6,018 nucleotides of DNA from Spirochaetaceae bacterium (GCA_031284085.1 JAITAM010000217.1:1-6018), one strand, 5' to 3'. Counted from the first letter of the stretch, positions 1 to 5,927 are shown. The notes: generated by a model from the sequence alone, not told the origin. Program-made: numbers and translations.

Positions 1-5
1 TTTTA

Positions 6-43
6 ATCCGGCAATACAAGCCGGATGATTCTTTAGCTTGTAT
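6..43. repeat. Two overlapping inverted repeats upstream of flgM
   Basis: ATACAAGC (14-21) is perfectly complementary to GCTTGTAT (36-43), an 8-bp stem with a 14-nt spacer. ATCCGG (6-11) is also perfectly complementary to CCGGAT (21-26), a 6-bp stem with a 9-nt loop. They share bases 21-26 and 14-21, so the two hairpins exclude each other in RNA. Neither is followed by a good T-run, so a simple intrinsic terminator for an upstream gene is not well supported. They could instead be an operator or the tail of an upstream transcript. The pairing is seen directly; the role is unknown. Confidence 0.4.
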
Positions 44-59
44 ATAAGACTGTCGATAA
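33..59 (+). promoter_or_regulatory. Candidate sigma-28 (FliA) promoter of flgM
   Basis: GTCGATAA at 52-59 matches seven of eight bases of the flagellar sigma-28 -10 element GCCGATAA. The -35 region at the expected distance (about 33-40, TTAGCTTG) is only a partial match to TAAAGTTT. Transcription would begin near 66, giving a very short leader that starts about at the ribosome binding site. Sigma-28 control of its own anti-sigma factor is common in other bacteria. A sigma-70 -10 alternative (TATAAG, 43-48) overlaps but has no convincing -35. Confidence 0.4.
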
Positions 60-65
60 CTAGAA

Positions 66-71
66 AAGAGG
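66..71 (+). promoter_or_regulatory. Ribosome binding site of flgM
   Basis: AAGAGG lies 7 nt before the ATG at 79. This is a good Shine-Dalgarno match at ideal spacing and supports that start codon. Confidence 0.75.
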
Positions 72-78
72 TAAGAAT

Positions 79-360
79 ATGACAATCCATGGCGTAGGTT
101 TCGTTGACCAATATCAACCAATAGGAAAAAAAGGAAAAGCCGGTGCATTTGAGCAAGCTACCGGTAACGACTCTATAGCTATATCACAAGAATCTTTAGA
201 GAAAGCTGAATACTACCGTGTCAGCGAAATTGTAACCTCTACAGAGGATGTCCGTGCTGATCGTATAGCTGAGCTTAAGCAGAAGATCAATGATCCTGAG
301 TATCTCAAGGATAAGCTTGCAGCCACAGCTGATATTCTTATGAAAGCATTGGGATATTAA
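79..360 (+). CDS. flgM: Anti-sigma-28 factor FlgM
   Basis: This 93-residue protein is recognised as FlgM, which binds and inhibits the flagellar sigma factor FliA until the hook is complete and FlgM is exported through the flagellar secretion system. The length is typical (about 90-100 residues). The layout is also typical: a flexible, Gly/Lys-rich N-terminal third, then DSIAIS at about 31-36 followed by SLEKAEYY, and a helical C-terminal half that holds the sigma-binding region. The hallmark VRADRIAELKQKI lies at 58-70, followed by NDPEYL and the final helix ending LMKALGY. The start is fixed by AAGAGG 7 nt upstream. A sigma-28-like -10 lies at 52-59. Unlike many flagellar loci, no flagellar gene follows: the next gene converges from the other strand. 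Whether flagellar genes lie to the left cannot be seen. Identification rests on pattern recognition of the family. Confidence 0.88.
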   Translation: MTIHGVGFVDQYQPIGKKGKAGAFEQATGNDSIAISQESLEKAEYYRVSEIVTSTEDVRADRIAELKQKINDPEYLKDKLAATADILMKALGY

Positions 361-450
361 CAAATACTATACCAAAATGTGGCAACCCACTGCATCCGAA
401 TGAAACACCCTGCTTTGCTTTAATCTGTCTTTAATCATTATATGTTTTTT

Positions 451-468
451 CTGATCTGAAGAGATCAG
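451..468. repeat. Perfect hairpin between convergent genes (7-bp stem)
   Basis: CTGATCT (451-457), loop GAAG and AGATCAG (462-468) form a perfect stem-loop. On the plus strand a run of six T (445-450) precedes it rather than follows it; read from the minus strand it is followed by A-rich sequence. It therefore does not fit a classical intrinsic terminator in either direction. It may still act as an mRNA 3'-end structure for flgM or the glycosidase gene. Confidence 0.45.
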
Positions 469-477
469 GGTGGGAAG

Positions 478-500
478 GGAAGAGGAGCAAATCCTCTTCC
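478..500. terminator. Perfect 9-bp hairpin downstream of the GH31 gene
   Basis: GGAAGAGGA (478-486) and TCCTCTTCC (492-500) are perfectly complementary around the loop GCAAA. The hairpin starts 10 bp past the GH31 stop codon (minus strand) and also lies downstream of flgM. Position between convergent genes suggests bidirectional termination or 3'-end protection, but no U-tract follows on either strand, so intrinsic termination is only tentative. The rest of 361-510 shows no gene. Confidence 0.4.
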
Positions 501-510
501 TAGACGCTGC

Positions 511-2568
511 TTATCTGTTATATTTCCAAATAGGTATACTTAAAAAACCGTAACTTTCTTTAATCCATTTGCCGCCGCTCTCTATGCGTTTATCAATCAA
601 GTGCGTCCATTTACCGGCTGGAAGATAGTATTCCACCGTGTTATCAGCACTAAAAACCGGCGCTACGACAATATCCGGCCCCAACATATACTGTCTGTCA
701 AGAAAGGGACAAACCGGATCATCAGGAAACTCAAGCATCATAGCACGAAGTATCGGGATACCTTTTTCATGCGCCTCTTTCTGAGTCTCAAGTAAATATG
801 GCAGCAAACTCTTTTTCAGCTCAACAAAGAATTTACAGACTGAAACCGACTCTTCATCAATATTCCATGGGACCCGGTAAGAATTACTACCGTGAAGCCT
901 GCTGTGCGAAGATAAAAGCCCAAAGGCCAACCACCGCTTAAACAATGCTGCGTCCGGCGTGCCTTCAAAGCCTCCAATATCATGACTCCAAAAACTAAAA
1001 CCGGAAAGGCACAGTGAAAGACCGCCGCGCAAGGTCTCCGCCATAGCTTCAAAAGTCGATTCACAATCACCGCCCCAATGCAACGGAAACTTTTGCGAGC
1101 CGACTGTAGCCGATCGTGCAAAAAGACACGCCTTACCTTTCCCTTTCTTGCGTTCAAGAAACTCAAAAACCGTTTTATTATACAAGTAAGTGTAGTAATT
1201 GTGCATCGCAATCGGGTCTTTGCCGTCGTAGTAAAGCGCATCTAAAGGGATGCGCTCGCCGAAGTCAGTTTTAATAAAATCGACACCGTGGTCAAGAACC
1301 TCACCCAGCTTTTCTGTATACCACAATGCGGCGGCAGGATTGGTAAAGTCGACTATTGCCATACCAGCTTGCCACATATCCGTTTGATACACCGACCCAT
1401 CTTTTTTCTTGAGAAAATAGCCTTTCTGCCACCCCTCTTCAAAGAGCCTTGAACGCTGGGCTATGTACGAGTTGATCCAGACGGAAACTTTTAAGCCTTT
1501 TGCCTTGATCCGCCGTATCATAGCAGCCGGATCCGGAAAGATTTTATCATCCCAACAAAAGTCCGTCCAATGAAACCCCTTCATCCAGAAACAATCAAAG
1601 TGGAAAACATCAAGCGCAATACCTCGCTGCGCCATGCCGTCAATAAAGTTCATCACGGTTTCTTCGTCATAAGGCGTGGTAAAGCTCGTGGACAGCCACA
1701 ATCCAAAGGTACTCTCATCAAGGAGCGGAGGACGACCGGTCAAGGCTGTGTAGCGCTCCAAAACCTGCTTCGGCGACGGCCCGTATATAACAAAATATTC
1801 AAGCGTTTCCCCGGCCGCACTGAACTGCACTCGTGAAGTTTTTTCAGTCGCCGCTTCAAACTGGACATTGCCGGTACTATTGACAAAGACACCGTAACCT
1901 TTGTTCGTTAGATAGAACGGTATATTTTTATAGCCTTGGTCGCTTGCGGTGCCGGCATCGGCGTTCCATATATCAATGCTTTGTCCGTTTTTTATAAAAG
2001 GGCCAAAGCGTTCGCCAAAACCATACACATACTCGCCTACCCCAAGCGACAATTCTTCCTTTACAAAGGCGCCGGCAGGCGGTCTTTTGTCTCCATAAGG
2101 GAAGGCCGTTAGCGGATCCTCAAGGAACCTGTCGGTTCTGCGGCTTATCATAAATGCGGTAGATTTTGCTTGGCATTGCGTGATTATTTTTCCGCCGGCT
2201 TGGAAACTAGTATTCCAGAATGTGCCTAGCGGAACATGCACCGACAAATCACCGGCGCTAAATACCGCTTCACCAGCATTGACGGTAATTTCCCCATGGA
2301 AAGCATCGTCTCTGTTCAAGTCAAAGTGCGGAGCATTGTCAATCTGCCCCTTAAAATGCGTAATGCTCACACGGATAATGTTTTTCATAGGACTTGAATA
2401 CCGAATGGTAAGTTCAGGCGTATTAAGCGTATCCCCGCGTGTGCGTATAGGCTTATCGGGAGCGTAAACGACAAGTTCATCACCGTCTTTTTGCGCTTCC
2501 ACCGCGGTTGCAGCAAAATGAGGCTCTACGCCTTCTTTTACAAGCCAATACCCGTTAGTAAATTTCAT
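511..2568 (-). CDS. GH31 alpha-xylosidase-like glycosidase, YicI type, shortened C-terminus
   Basis: This 685-residue protein aligns, from memory, along nearly all of E. coli YicI (772 residues), a cytoplasmic family GH31 enzyme that releases alpha-xylose from xyloglucan-type oligosaccharides. No signal peptide is visible. The N-terminal beta domain spans about 1-280 and the (beta/alpha)8 barrel about 285-600. The nucleophile is D435 in KTDFGE and the acid/base is D501 in HWGGD, spaced 66 apart as in YicI (D416, D482). D325, C326, F327, W364, W399, K433, R485 and H559 also fall at the equivalent positions, which argues for alpha-xylosidase rather than glucosidase activity. About 19 extra residues sit near 145-170. 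The protein stops at PIWKYNR, where YicI continues for about 110 more residues, so the distal C-terminal beta domain is missing. AAGAGG 5 nt before the ATG supports the start. No sugar transporter or regulator gene adjoins it. Family is certain; substrate is inferred. Confidence 0.9.
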   Translation of the reverse strand: MKFTNGYWLVKEGVEPHFAATAVEAQKDGDELVVYAPDKPIRTRGDTLNTPELTIRYSSPMKNIIRVSITHFKGQIDNAPHFDLNRDDAFHGEITVNAGEAVFSAGDLSVHVPLGTFWNTSFQAGGKIITQCQAKSTAFMISRRTDRFLEDPLTAFPYGDKRPPAGAFVKEELSLGVGEYVYGFGERFGPFIKNGQSIDIWNADAGTASDQGYKNIPFYLTNKGYGVFVNSTGNVQFEAATEKTSRVQFSAAGETLEYFVIYGPSPKQVLERYTALTGRPPLLDESTFGLWLSTSFTTPYDEETVMNFIDGMAQRGIALDVFHFDCFWMKGFHWTDFCWDDKIFPDPAAMIRRIKAKGLKVSVWINSYIAQRSRLFEEGWQKGYFLKKKDGSVYQTDMWQAGMAIVDFTNPAAALWYTEKLGEVLDHGVDFIKTDFGERIPLDALYYDGKDPIAMHNYYTYLYNKTVFEFLERKKGKGKACLFARSATVGSQKFPLHWGGDCESTFEAMAETLRGGLSLCLSGFSFWSHDIGGFEGTPDAALFKRWLAFGLLSSHSRLHGSNSYRVPWNIDEESVSVCKFFVELKKSLLPYLLETQKEAHEKGIPILRAMMLEFPDDPVCPFLDRQYMLGPDIVVAPVFSADNTVEYYLPAGKWTHLIDKRIESGGKWIKESYGFLSIPIWKYNR

Positions 2569-2573
2569 AACAA

Positions 2574-2579
2574 CCTCTT
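2574..2579 (-). promoter_or_regulatory. Ribosome binding site of the GH31 gene
   Basis: On the minus strand AAGAGG lies 5 nt before the ATG whose A is base 2568. It fixes the start codon, which also matches the N-terminus expected for the YicI group (MKxTNGYWLV). Confidence 0.7.
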
Positions 2580-2604
2580 AAAAACTCAATTTGACACAGC
2601 CTTC

Positions 2605-2728
2605 GCCAGCCTGTTTCGGGTTGCTGAAGGTCTGTCCCTTTCCCAGCCTACCCACTAGGCCAGCGGCTAAGCTCTCATACTTCAGATCCTGATCACCCTC
2701 TAGTCAGCGCCTAGCGGAACAGGCTGGC
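2605..2728. repeat. Long inverted repeat, 14-bp arms with one wobble
   Basis: GCCAGCCTGTT (2605-2615) is perfectly complementary to AACAGGCTGGC (2718-2728). Pairing continues inwards through one G-T wobble (2616 with 2717) and two more pairs (2617-2618 with 2715-2716). The enclosed 96 bp contain a further possible stem, CTGAAG (2624-2629) with CTTCAG (2680-2685). A transcript from folD into the GH31 gene would carry this as a large structured RNA. It could also be the arms of a small non-autonomous mobile element. The repeat is certain; its nature is not. Confidence 0.6.
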
Positions 2729-2779
2729 CTGCACCGATGAACTGCGGGCTTCGTGCGATCCGTCCCATCCTTATTAAAA

Positions 2780-2817
2780 TGAACCTCCACTACGACCTAG
2801 AGTGAACCTCCACTACG
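2780..2817. repeat. Two 15-bp direct repeats, 23-bp period
   Basis: TGAACCTCCACTACG occurs exactly at 2780-2794 and again at 2803-2817, separated by 8 bp. On the minus strand each copy reads CGTAGTGGAGGTTCA and so contains a GGAGG. Paired short repeats at this spacing are seen as protein binding sites and near the ends of some insertion sequences (for example the IS21 family), but no transposase gene is present here. Confidence 0.6.
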
Positions 2818-2893
2818 TTTATGCCCCTGCACCCTTTGCCTTTAGGCTGCCGCTTGTAACGGCGCAAGTGATTCGCTTTTTTGAAAAGTACTA

Positions 2894-3769
2894 TCAGGTT
2901 TCCGCTAAAGCTGCCGCTGCATCTATCACGTTTTTGAGGAGCATCGTTATAGTTAAAGGGCCTACTCCGCCCGGCACCGGCGTAATATGCGAGGCTTTCT
3001 CTCCTACCGGCTCATAATCCACATCTCCGCAGAGGCGGTAACCGTTTTTGGCATGTATATCAGGCACTCGGTTTACGCCGACATCCACCACCACAGCGCC
3101 TGAGCGCACCATATCGGCGGTAATGAAACGCGGCTTCCCTATGGCGGCTATCAAAATGTCTGCCCTTCGGGTATGAGCGGCAAGGTCCCGCGTGCCGGTG
3201 TGGCAGAGCGTTACTGTGGCGTTTAAGCTGCGGCGTGAAAGGAGGTTTGCCAAAGGCTTCCCGACTAGGTTGGAACGCCCCACGATGACAAGATCGGCGC
3301 CGGCTATTGGAATCTGCGATTCTTGCAATAGAACTACAATGCCCTGCGGAGTACAGGGAATGAAACCGGCGCGGTCTAAAACTGCATTTCCCACAGACAT
3401 AGGGTGAAACCCGTCGACGTCTTTTGCCGGATCAATAGCGCAAATCACCCGTTCTGTATTTATATGCGCCGGCAGAGGCAGTTGTACTAATATACCGTGT
3501 ATGGAAGGGTCCGTGTTAAAACCGGCAATGAGCTGCAAGAGCTGCGCTTCGGAGCTATCCGCCGGCAGCCTTCTTTCGCGGCTTTCCATGCCGGTCTGCG
3601 CAAGGGCTTTTTCCTTGCCGGTAATATAAGACAAGCTCGCCGGATCCTCTCCCACTAAAATTACCGCTAAGGTCGGCGTAATTCCTTTTTCTTTAAGTTT
3701 TGTAACTTTTACCGTCAGATCATCTCGTATACTTTGTGCGATTGCTTTTCCGTTAATGACTATGGCCAT
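2894..3769 (-). CDS. folD: Bifunctional methylenetetrahydrofolate dehydrogenase / cyclohydrolase
   Basis: This 291-residue cytoplasmic enzyme interconverts 5,10-methylene-, 5,10-methenyl- and 10-formyl-tetrahydrofolate, feeding purine and formyl-methionine synthesis. Length is normal for FolD. The catalytic pair Y48 and K52 lies in SYITGKEKA. QLPLP is at 96-100, KDVDGFHP at 116-123 with D119, and PCTP at 138-141. The nucleotide-binding loop GRSNLVGKP is at 164-172 and the closing PGGVGP at 266-271. All key residues are intact. I chose the ATG at 3769 because GGAAGGA sits 9 nt upstream and MAIVINGK is the usual N-terminus; an in-frame TTG at 3787 would add six residues and remove that site. 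The upstream membrane-protein gene ends 5 bp before this start, so the two are probably translationally coupled. A 325-bp gap follows downstream. Confidence 0.95.
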   Translation of the reverse strand: MAIVINGKAIAQSIRDDLTVKVTKLKEKGITPTLAVILVGEDPASLSYITGKEKALAQTGMESRERRLPADSSEAQLLQLIAGFNTDPSIHGILVQLPLPAHINTERVICAIDPAKDVDGFHPMSVGNAVLDRAGFIPCTPQGIVVLLQESQIPIAGADLVIVGRSNLVGKPLANLLSRRSLNATVTLCHTGTRDLAAHTRRADILIAAIGKPRFITADMVRSGAVVVDVGVNRVPDIHAKNGYRLCGDVDYEPVGEKASHITPVPGGVGPLTITMLLKNVIDAAAALAET

Positions 3770-3774
3770 ATACG

Positions 3775-4548
3775 TTAGTCCTTCCAAGGGAAAATGAAAT
3801 TCTTTAGAGAGCGGGTCCCGGTTCTTTCCCGCTCATCAATTAAAAGAGTGTCCCAAGGGATCTTTTTTCGGGGAACATCAGGATTTTCTTCAAGGAAATC
3901 GTATTTAAGCAGGCGCAGTCGGAACGCTTCATCTAAAAACAGTAAAAGCCCTGCCGGTCCGGGCATGAGAAAAGCTAACAAAACAGAAACTGCCAAGCAT
4001 AGTACATTATAAACAAAGGAAAAAATGCAAAAAAACGAGTTATCAAAAAAGATAATGAAACATTTTTTTAAGCTTTTTAAGATACTGCCATTAAGCCGAA
4101 AATGGATGGCAAAAAAGAATTGCAATGAAAAAAAGCCTATTGCCATAGTCCAAAAAATGACGGCTGCAAGGAAGAGGCCCACGAGAGAATTCATTGAAAG
4201 ATAGAAAGGTATGGCAATATCAATGAGAAGCCATGCTATAAATACGAAGCAACCTAAGACCAAGCCGGCGGGCAAAGCGTGTTTTACGTTACCAAAAAAC
4301 TCCACGAAGCCCAAAAAGCTGTAGTCTGATATTGATTTAAGCGAAAGGGCAACTGTTGACAGGTACACACAGCACAATGCAATACCGATAAACAACATAA
4401 TAAAGCCCAAAACCGGCACGCCCTCCAAGAGGGGGGGAATAAAAATAGGGACCATAGCACAAATGATAAAACCAAGGTTCATAAGGACTATTTTCAGTAA
4501 ATTATCCCAAGAATCGTAAAATGTTTTTTTTATTAGAAATCCAATCAT
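3775..4548 (-). CDS. Multipass membrane protein of unknown function, YesL/DUF624-like
   Basis: This 257-residue protein is dominated by hydrophobic stretches at about 18-40, 46-68, 94-116, 121-148 and 170-206, so five or six membrane helices. A charged cytoplasmic-looking tail (about 208-257) ends in NFIFPWKD. An amphipathic, basic N-terminus (KKTFYDSWDNLLK, about 7-19) precedes the first helix. The layout is reminiscent of YesL/DUF624 membrane proteins, but I cannot confirm family membership and no catalytic motif is visible. I prefer the ATG at 4548. A TTG at 4584 would add 12 hydrophobic residues; neither start has a Shine-Dalgarno sequence. A promoter-like TTGCAC-17-TATACT ends 7 nt before the ATG, which would make the message nearly leaderless. 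The gene lies between the CBS protein gene and folD in a probable operon, which suggests a housekeeping rather than an accessory role. Confidence 0.75.
   Translation of the reverse strand: MIGFLIKKTFYDSWDNLLKIVLMNLGFIICAMVPIFIPPLLEGVPVLGFIMLFIGIALCCVYLSTVALSLKSISDYSFLGFVEFFGNVKHALPAGLVLGCFVFIAWLLIDIAIPFYLSMNSLVGLFLAAVIFWTMAIGFFSLQFFFAIHFRLNGSILKSLKKCFIIFFDNSFFCIFSFVYNVLCLAVSVLLAFLMPGPAGLLLFLDEAFRLRLLKYDFLEENPDVPRKKIPWDTLLIDERERTGTRSLKNFIFPWKD
3779..3785 (-). promoter_or_regulatory. Ribosome binding site of folD, overlapping the upstream gene
   Basis: GGAAGGA on the minus strand lies 9 nt before the folD ATG and is embedded in the last codons of the membrane-protein gene (…WKD). It decides the ATG at 3769 over the in-frame TTG at 3787 and implies translational coupling. 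Confidence 0.7.
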
Positions 4549-4555
4549 AAAAAAT

Positions 4556-4584
4556 AGTATAACAACAGCAATAAGAATGTGCAA
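4556..4584 (-). promoter_or_regulatory. Candidate sigma-70 promoter giving a leaderless message
   Basis: On the minus strand TTGCAC (4579-4584), a 17-bp spacer and TATACT (4556-4561) form a plausible promoter, with TG one base before the -10 (extended -10). The -35 matches TTGACA at only three bases. Transcription would start at or next to the A of the ATG at 4548. That would explain why this start has no ribosome binding site. It is sequence-based only. Confidence 0.4.
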
Positions 4585-4620
4585 GGAAAAAGTTAAAAGG
4601 GGCCTACACGAGGGGGCCTC

Positions 4621-5856
4621 TTATTGTTTTTTAGCTGCCGGCGAAAGCACCAACTCTAAAACCCGCCTGTGAACAACTTTTGAAACGGTAAGTACTACAG
4701 TGTTGAGCTGGAAGCTATCGCCTTCTTTAGGAATACCGCCGGATTGTTCCATGACCCAGCCGCCGACGGTTGTGCTGTTGTAGTCGTAATCCGGCAGTAT
4801 ACCGGGAAAGAGTTCCTCTATCTCTTCGAGGCTGGTGCTTCCTCGAATCCGGTAGTGGTTTTCCGTGATTTTTGTTACCGGCTCAACGATCTCATCATGT
4901 TCATCCCAGATTTCACCGACCAGCTCTTCAATAATATCCTCAACCGTTACAATCCCTACGGTTCCGCCAAATTCGTCAACTACCACAGCCAAATGGCATT
5001 TTTTTTCTTGGAGCATGACGAGCAGCTTGGCAATCTTGATTGTCTTTGTAATGAAAATAGTCGGCTTTATGAGATCAGTTACCGGCTTCTTTATACAAAA
5101 GAAGTCTTTCAGTAAAAGGACTCCGATAATATCGTCAATAGACTCGTTATAAACCGGGAGCCGTGAAAAGCCGGTATCGCGGAATTTCTTTTCAATAACC
5201 GAAGGCGGGTCCTTTATTGAAAGAGCATCTACATCTATTCTGGGAGTAAGGATGTCGCCGGCAGTTACCTCGTCAAACTCTATGGTGCGCCGGATCATCT
5301 GTTCTTCATTTTCGTTGATGCCGCCGTCCTGCCGCGCCTCTTCAACAAAGGTCAATAATTCGGCTTCGGTGATGGAACGGTTGCTTTTTACTCTGAAGAG
5401 CCGGATGATACAGATGCGCCAGAAGCCGGCAAGTATGTTAAGCGGGCTTAAAATAACGACAAAAAACTGGAGAAACGGCGTAAAAAAAAGAGCGACTTGT
5501 TCAGGAGACTCTTTAGCCAAAGTTTTGGGTGATATTTCTCCAAAGAGTAAAATAGCCACGGTCATTATGATTGTGGCTAAGCTTGCACCTTTGCTGCCGA
5601 AAAGGCTGACCAACAGGACTGTACAGAGAGCAGATGATGCAATATTGACGATATTATTGCCGATAAGCACTGTGGATAAGAGTTTATCGTAGTGTTCGGC
5701 AAGTTTGAGCGTGCGGATGGCTCTTTTATCGCCGCCGGCAGCCATGTTTTTTAGTTTTATTCGGTTTAATGTTGAAAAAGCCATCTCAGCCGCCGAAAAA
5801 AACGCCGAAAAAACAATCAAAATGCCTAAAAAAAGTAATGCTATTGTAGTATCCAT
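4621..5856 (-). CDS. CNNM/CBS/CorC_HlyC transporter-type membrane protein (TlyC/HlyC family)
   Basis: This 411-residue inner-membrane protein has the three-part layout of the family annotated as hemolysin, TlyC, HlyC/CorC, YrkA or MpfA. The CNNM (DUF21) membrane domain spans about 1-180, with [16 protein letters not shown] at about 17-32, VLIGNNIVN near 63-71 and FGEISPK at 105-111. A CBS pair spans about 200-320, with DILTPR near 201-206 and [31 protein letters not shown] near 289-319. The CorC_HlyC domain covers about 328-405. Better-studied members export or regulate Mg2+ and other divalent cations, with CBS domains binding adenine nucleotides; haemolysis is a historical label. The start is the ATG at 5856; the preceding TTG (5859) is in frame. 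No clear Shine-Dalgarno is seen. Its stop is in the same frame as, and 72 bp before, the start chosen for the next gene. Length and motifs are complete. Confidence 0.92.
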   Translation of the reverse strand: MDTTIALLFLGILIVFSAFFSAAEMAFSTLNRIKLKNMAAGGDKRAIRTLKLAEHYDKLLSTVLIGNNIVNIASSALCTVLLVSLFGSKGASLATIIMTVAILLFGEISPKTLAKESPEQVALFFTPFLQFFVVILSPLNILAGFWRICIIRLFRVKSNRSITEAELLTFVEEARQDGGINENEEQMIRRTIEFDEVTAGDILTPRIDVDALSIKDPPSVIEKKFRDTGFSRLPVYNESIDDIIGVLLLKDFFCIKKPVTDLIKPTIFITKTIKIAKLLVMLQEKKCHLAVVVDEFGGTVGIVTVEDIIEELVGEIWDEHDEIVEPVTKITENHYRIRGSTSLEEIEELFPGILPDYDYNSTTVGGWVMEQSGGIPKEGDSFQLNTVVLTVSKVVHRRVLELVLSPAAKKQ

Positions 5857-5864
5857 CAATTTGT

Positions 5865-5895
5865 AAAAGGCAGCCGTTATTTAAGGCTGCCTTTT
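5865..5895. terminator. 11-bp perfect hairpin with flanking A/T runs, likely bidirectional terminator
   Basis: AAAAGGCAGCC (5865-5875) and GGCTGCCTTTT (5885-5895) pair perfectly around a 9-nt loop. Reading right to left it lies 17 bp after the stop of the leucine-rich-repeat-like gene and ends with TTTT, as expected for an intrinsic terminator. It stops 8 bp before the ATG of the CBS protein gene, so it could instead be a 5' stem-loop of that message. Confidence 0.7.
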
Positions 5896-5898
5896 TAT

Positions 5899-5927
5899 AC
5901 TATACGCTACTCTTACCGTTCCGGCAA
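5899..5927 (-). promoter_or_regulatory. Candidate sigma-70 promoter for the CBS protein gene
   Basis: TTGCCG (5922-5927), a 17-bp spacer and TATAGT (5899-5904) on the minus strand match the consensus at four and five of six bases. The -35 lies in the last codons of the upstream gene. Transcription would start near 5892, just at the hairpin 5865-5895, which would then form the 5' end of the message rather than a terminator. This conflict leaves the call uncertain. Confidence 0.35.

Larger units (their letters stand above)
2569..2893. other. Gene-free gap between folD and the GH31 gene, rich in repeats
   Basis: These 325 bp hold no convincing gene. They contain, described separately, a long inverted repeat (2605-2618 with 2715-2728), a 15-bp direct repeat (2780-2794 and 2803-2817) and a 41-codon open frame without a normal start (2578-2703, minus). 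No clear intrinsic terminator follows folD: only weak stems such as GCCG/CGGC near 2849-2863 are present. No strong promoter for the GH31 gene is evident. Together these suggest a dispersed intergenic repeat or the remains of a mobile element rather than plain spacer. That reading is inference. Confidence 0.5.

Noticed and set aside
437..442. TATAAT on the minus strand between flgM and the GH31 gene
   Set aside because: A perfect -10 hexamer, but no -35 at a suitable distance, and it would only drive antisense transcription into flgM.
816..1241. 141-codon minus-strand open frame within the GH31 gene
   Set aside because: It lies in another frame of the same strand over the catalytic barrel of GH31, whose conserved residues explain the sequence.
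2569..2893. Integron attC site or intact insertion sequence in the folD-GH31 gap
   Set aside because: No GTTRRRY/RYYYAAC core pair, no transposase or integrase frame and no target-site duplication could be recognised. Only repeats remain, reported as such.
3770..3787. Longer folD start at TTG 3787
   Set aside because: It would destroy the role of the GGAAGGA ribosome binding site and add six residues absent from the usual FolD N-terminus.
4599..4619. Direct repeat GGGGCCT twice after the CBS gene, suggesting a terminator
   Set aside because: The copies are direct, not inverted: only the four-base GGCC can pair, so no stable hairpin forms and read-through into the next gene is expected.
5252..5692. 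146-codon plus-strand open frame opposite the CBS protein gene
   Set aside because: It is antisense to a clear complete gene, has no recognisable domain or ribosome binding site, and its composition (Ser/Thr/Lys-rich) is typical of a shadow frame.
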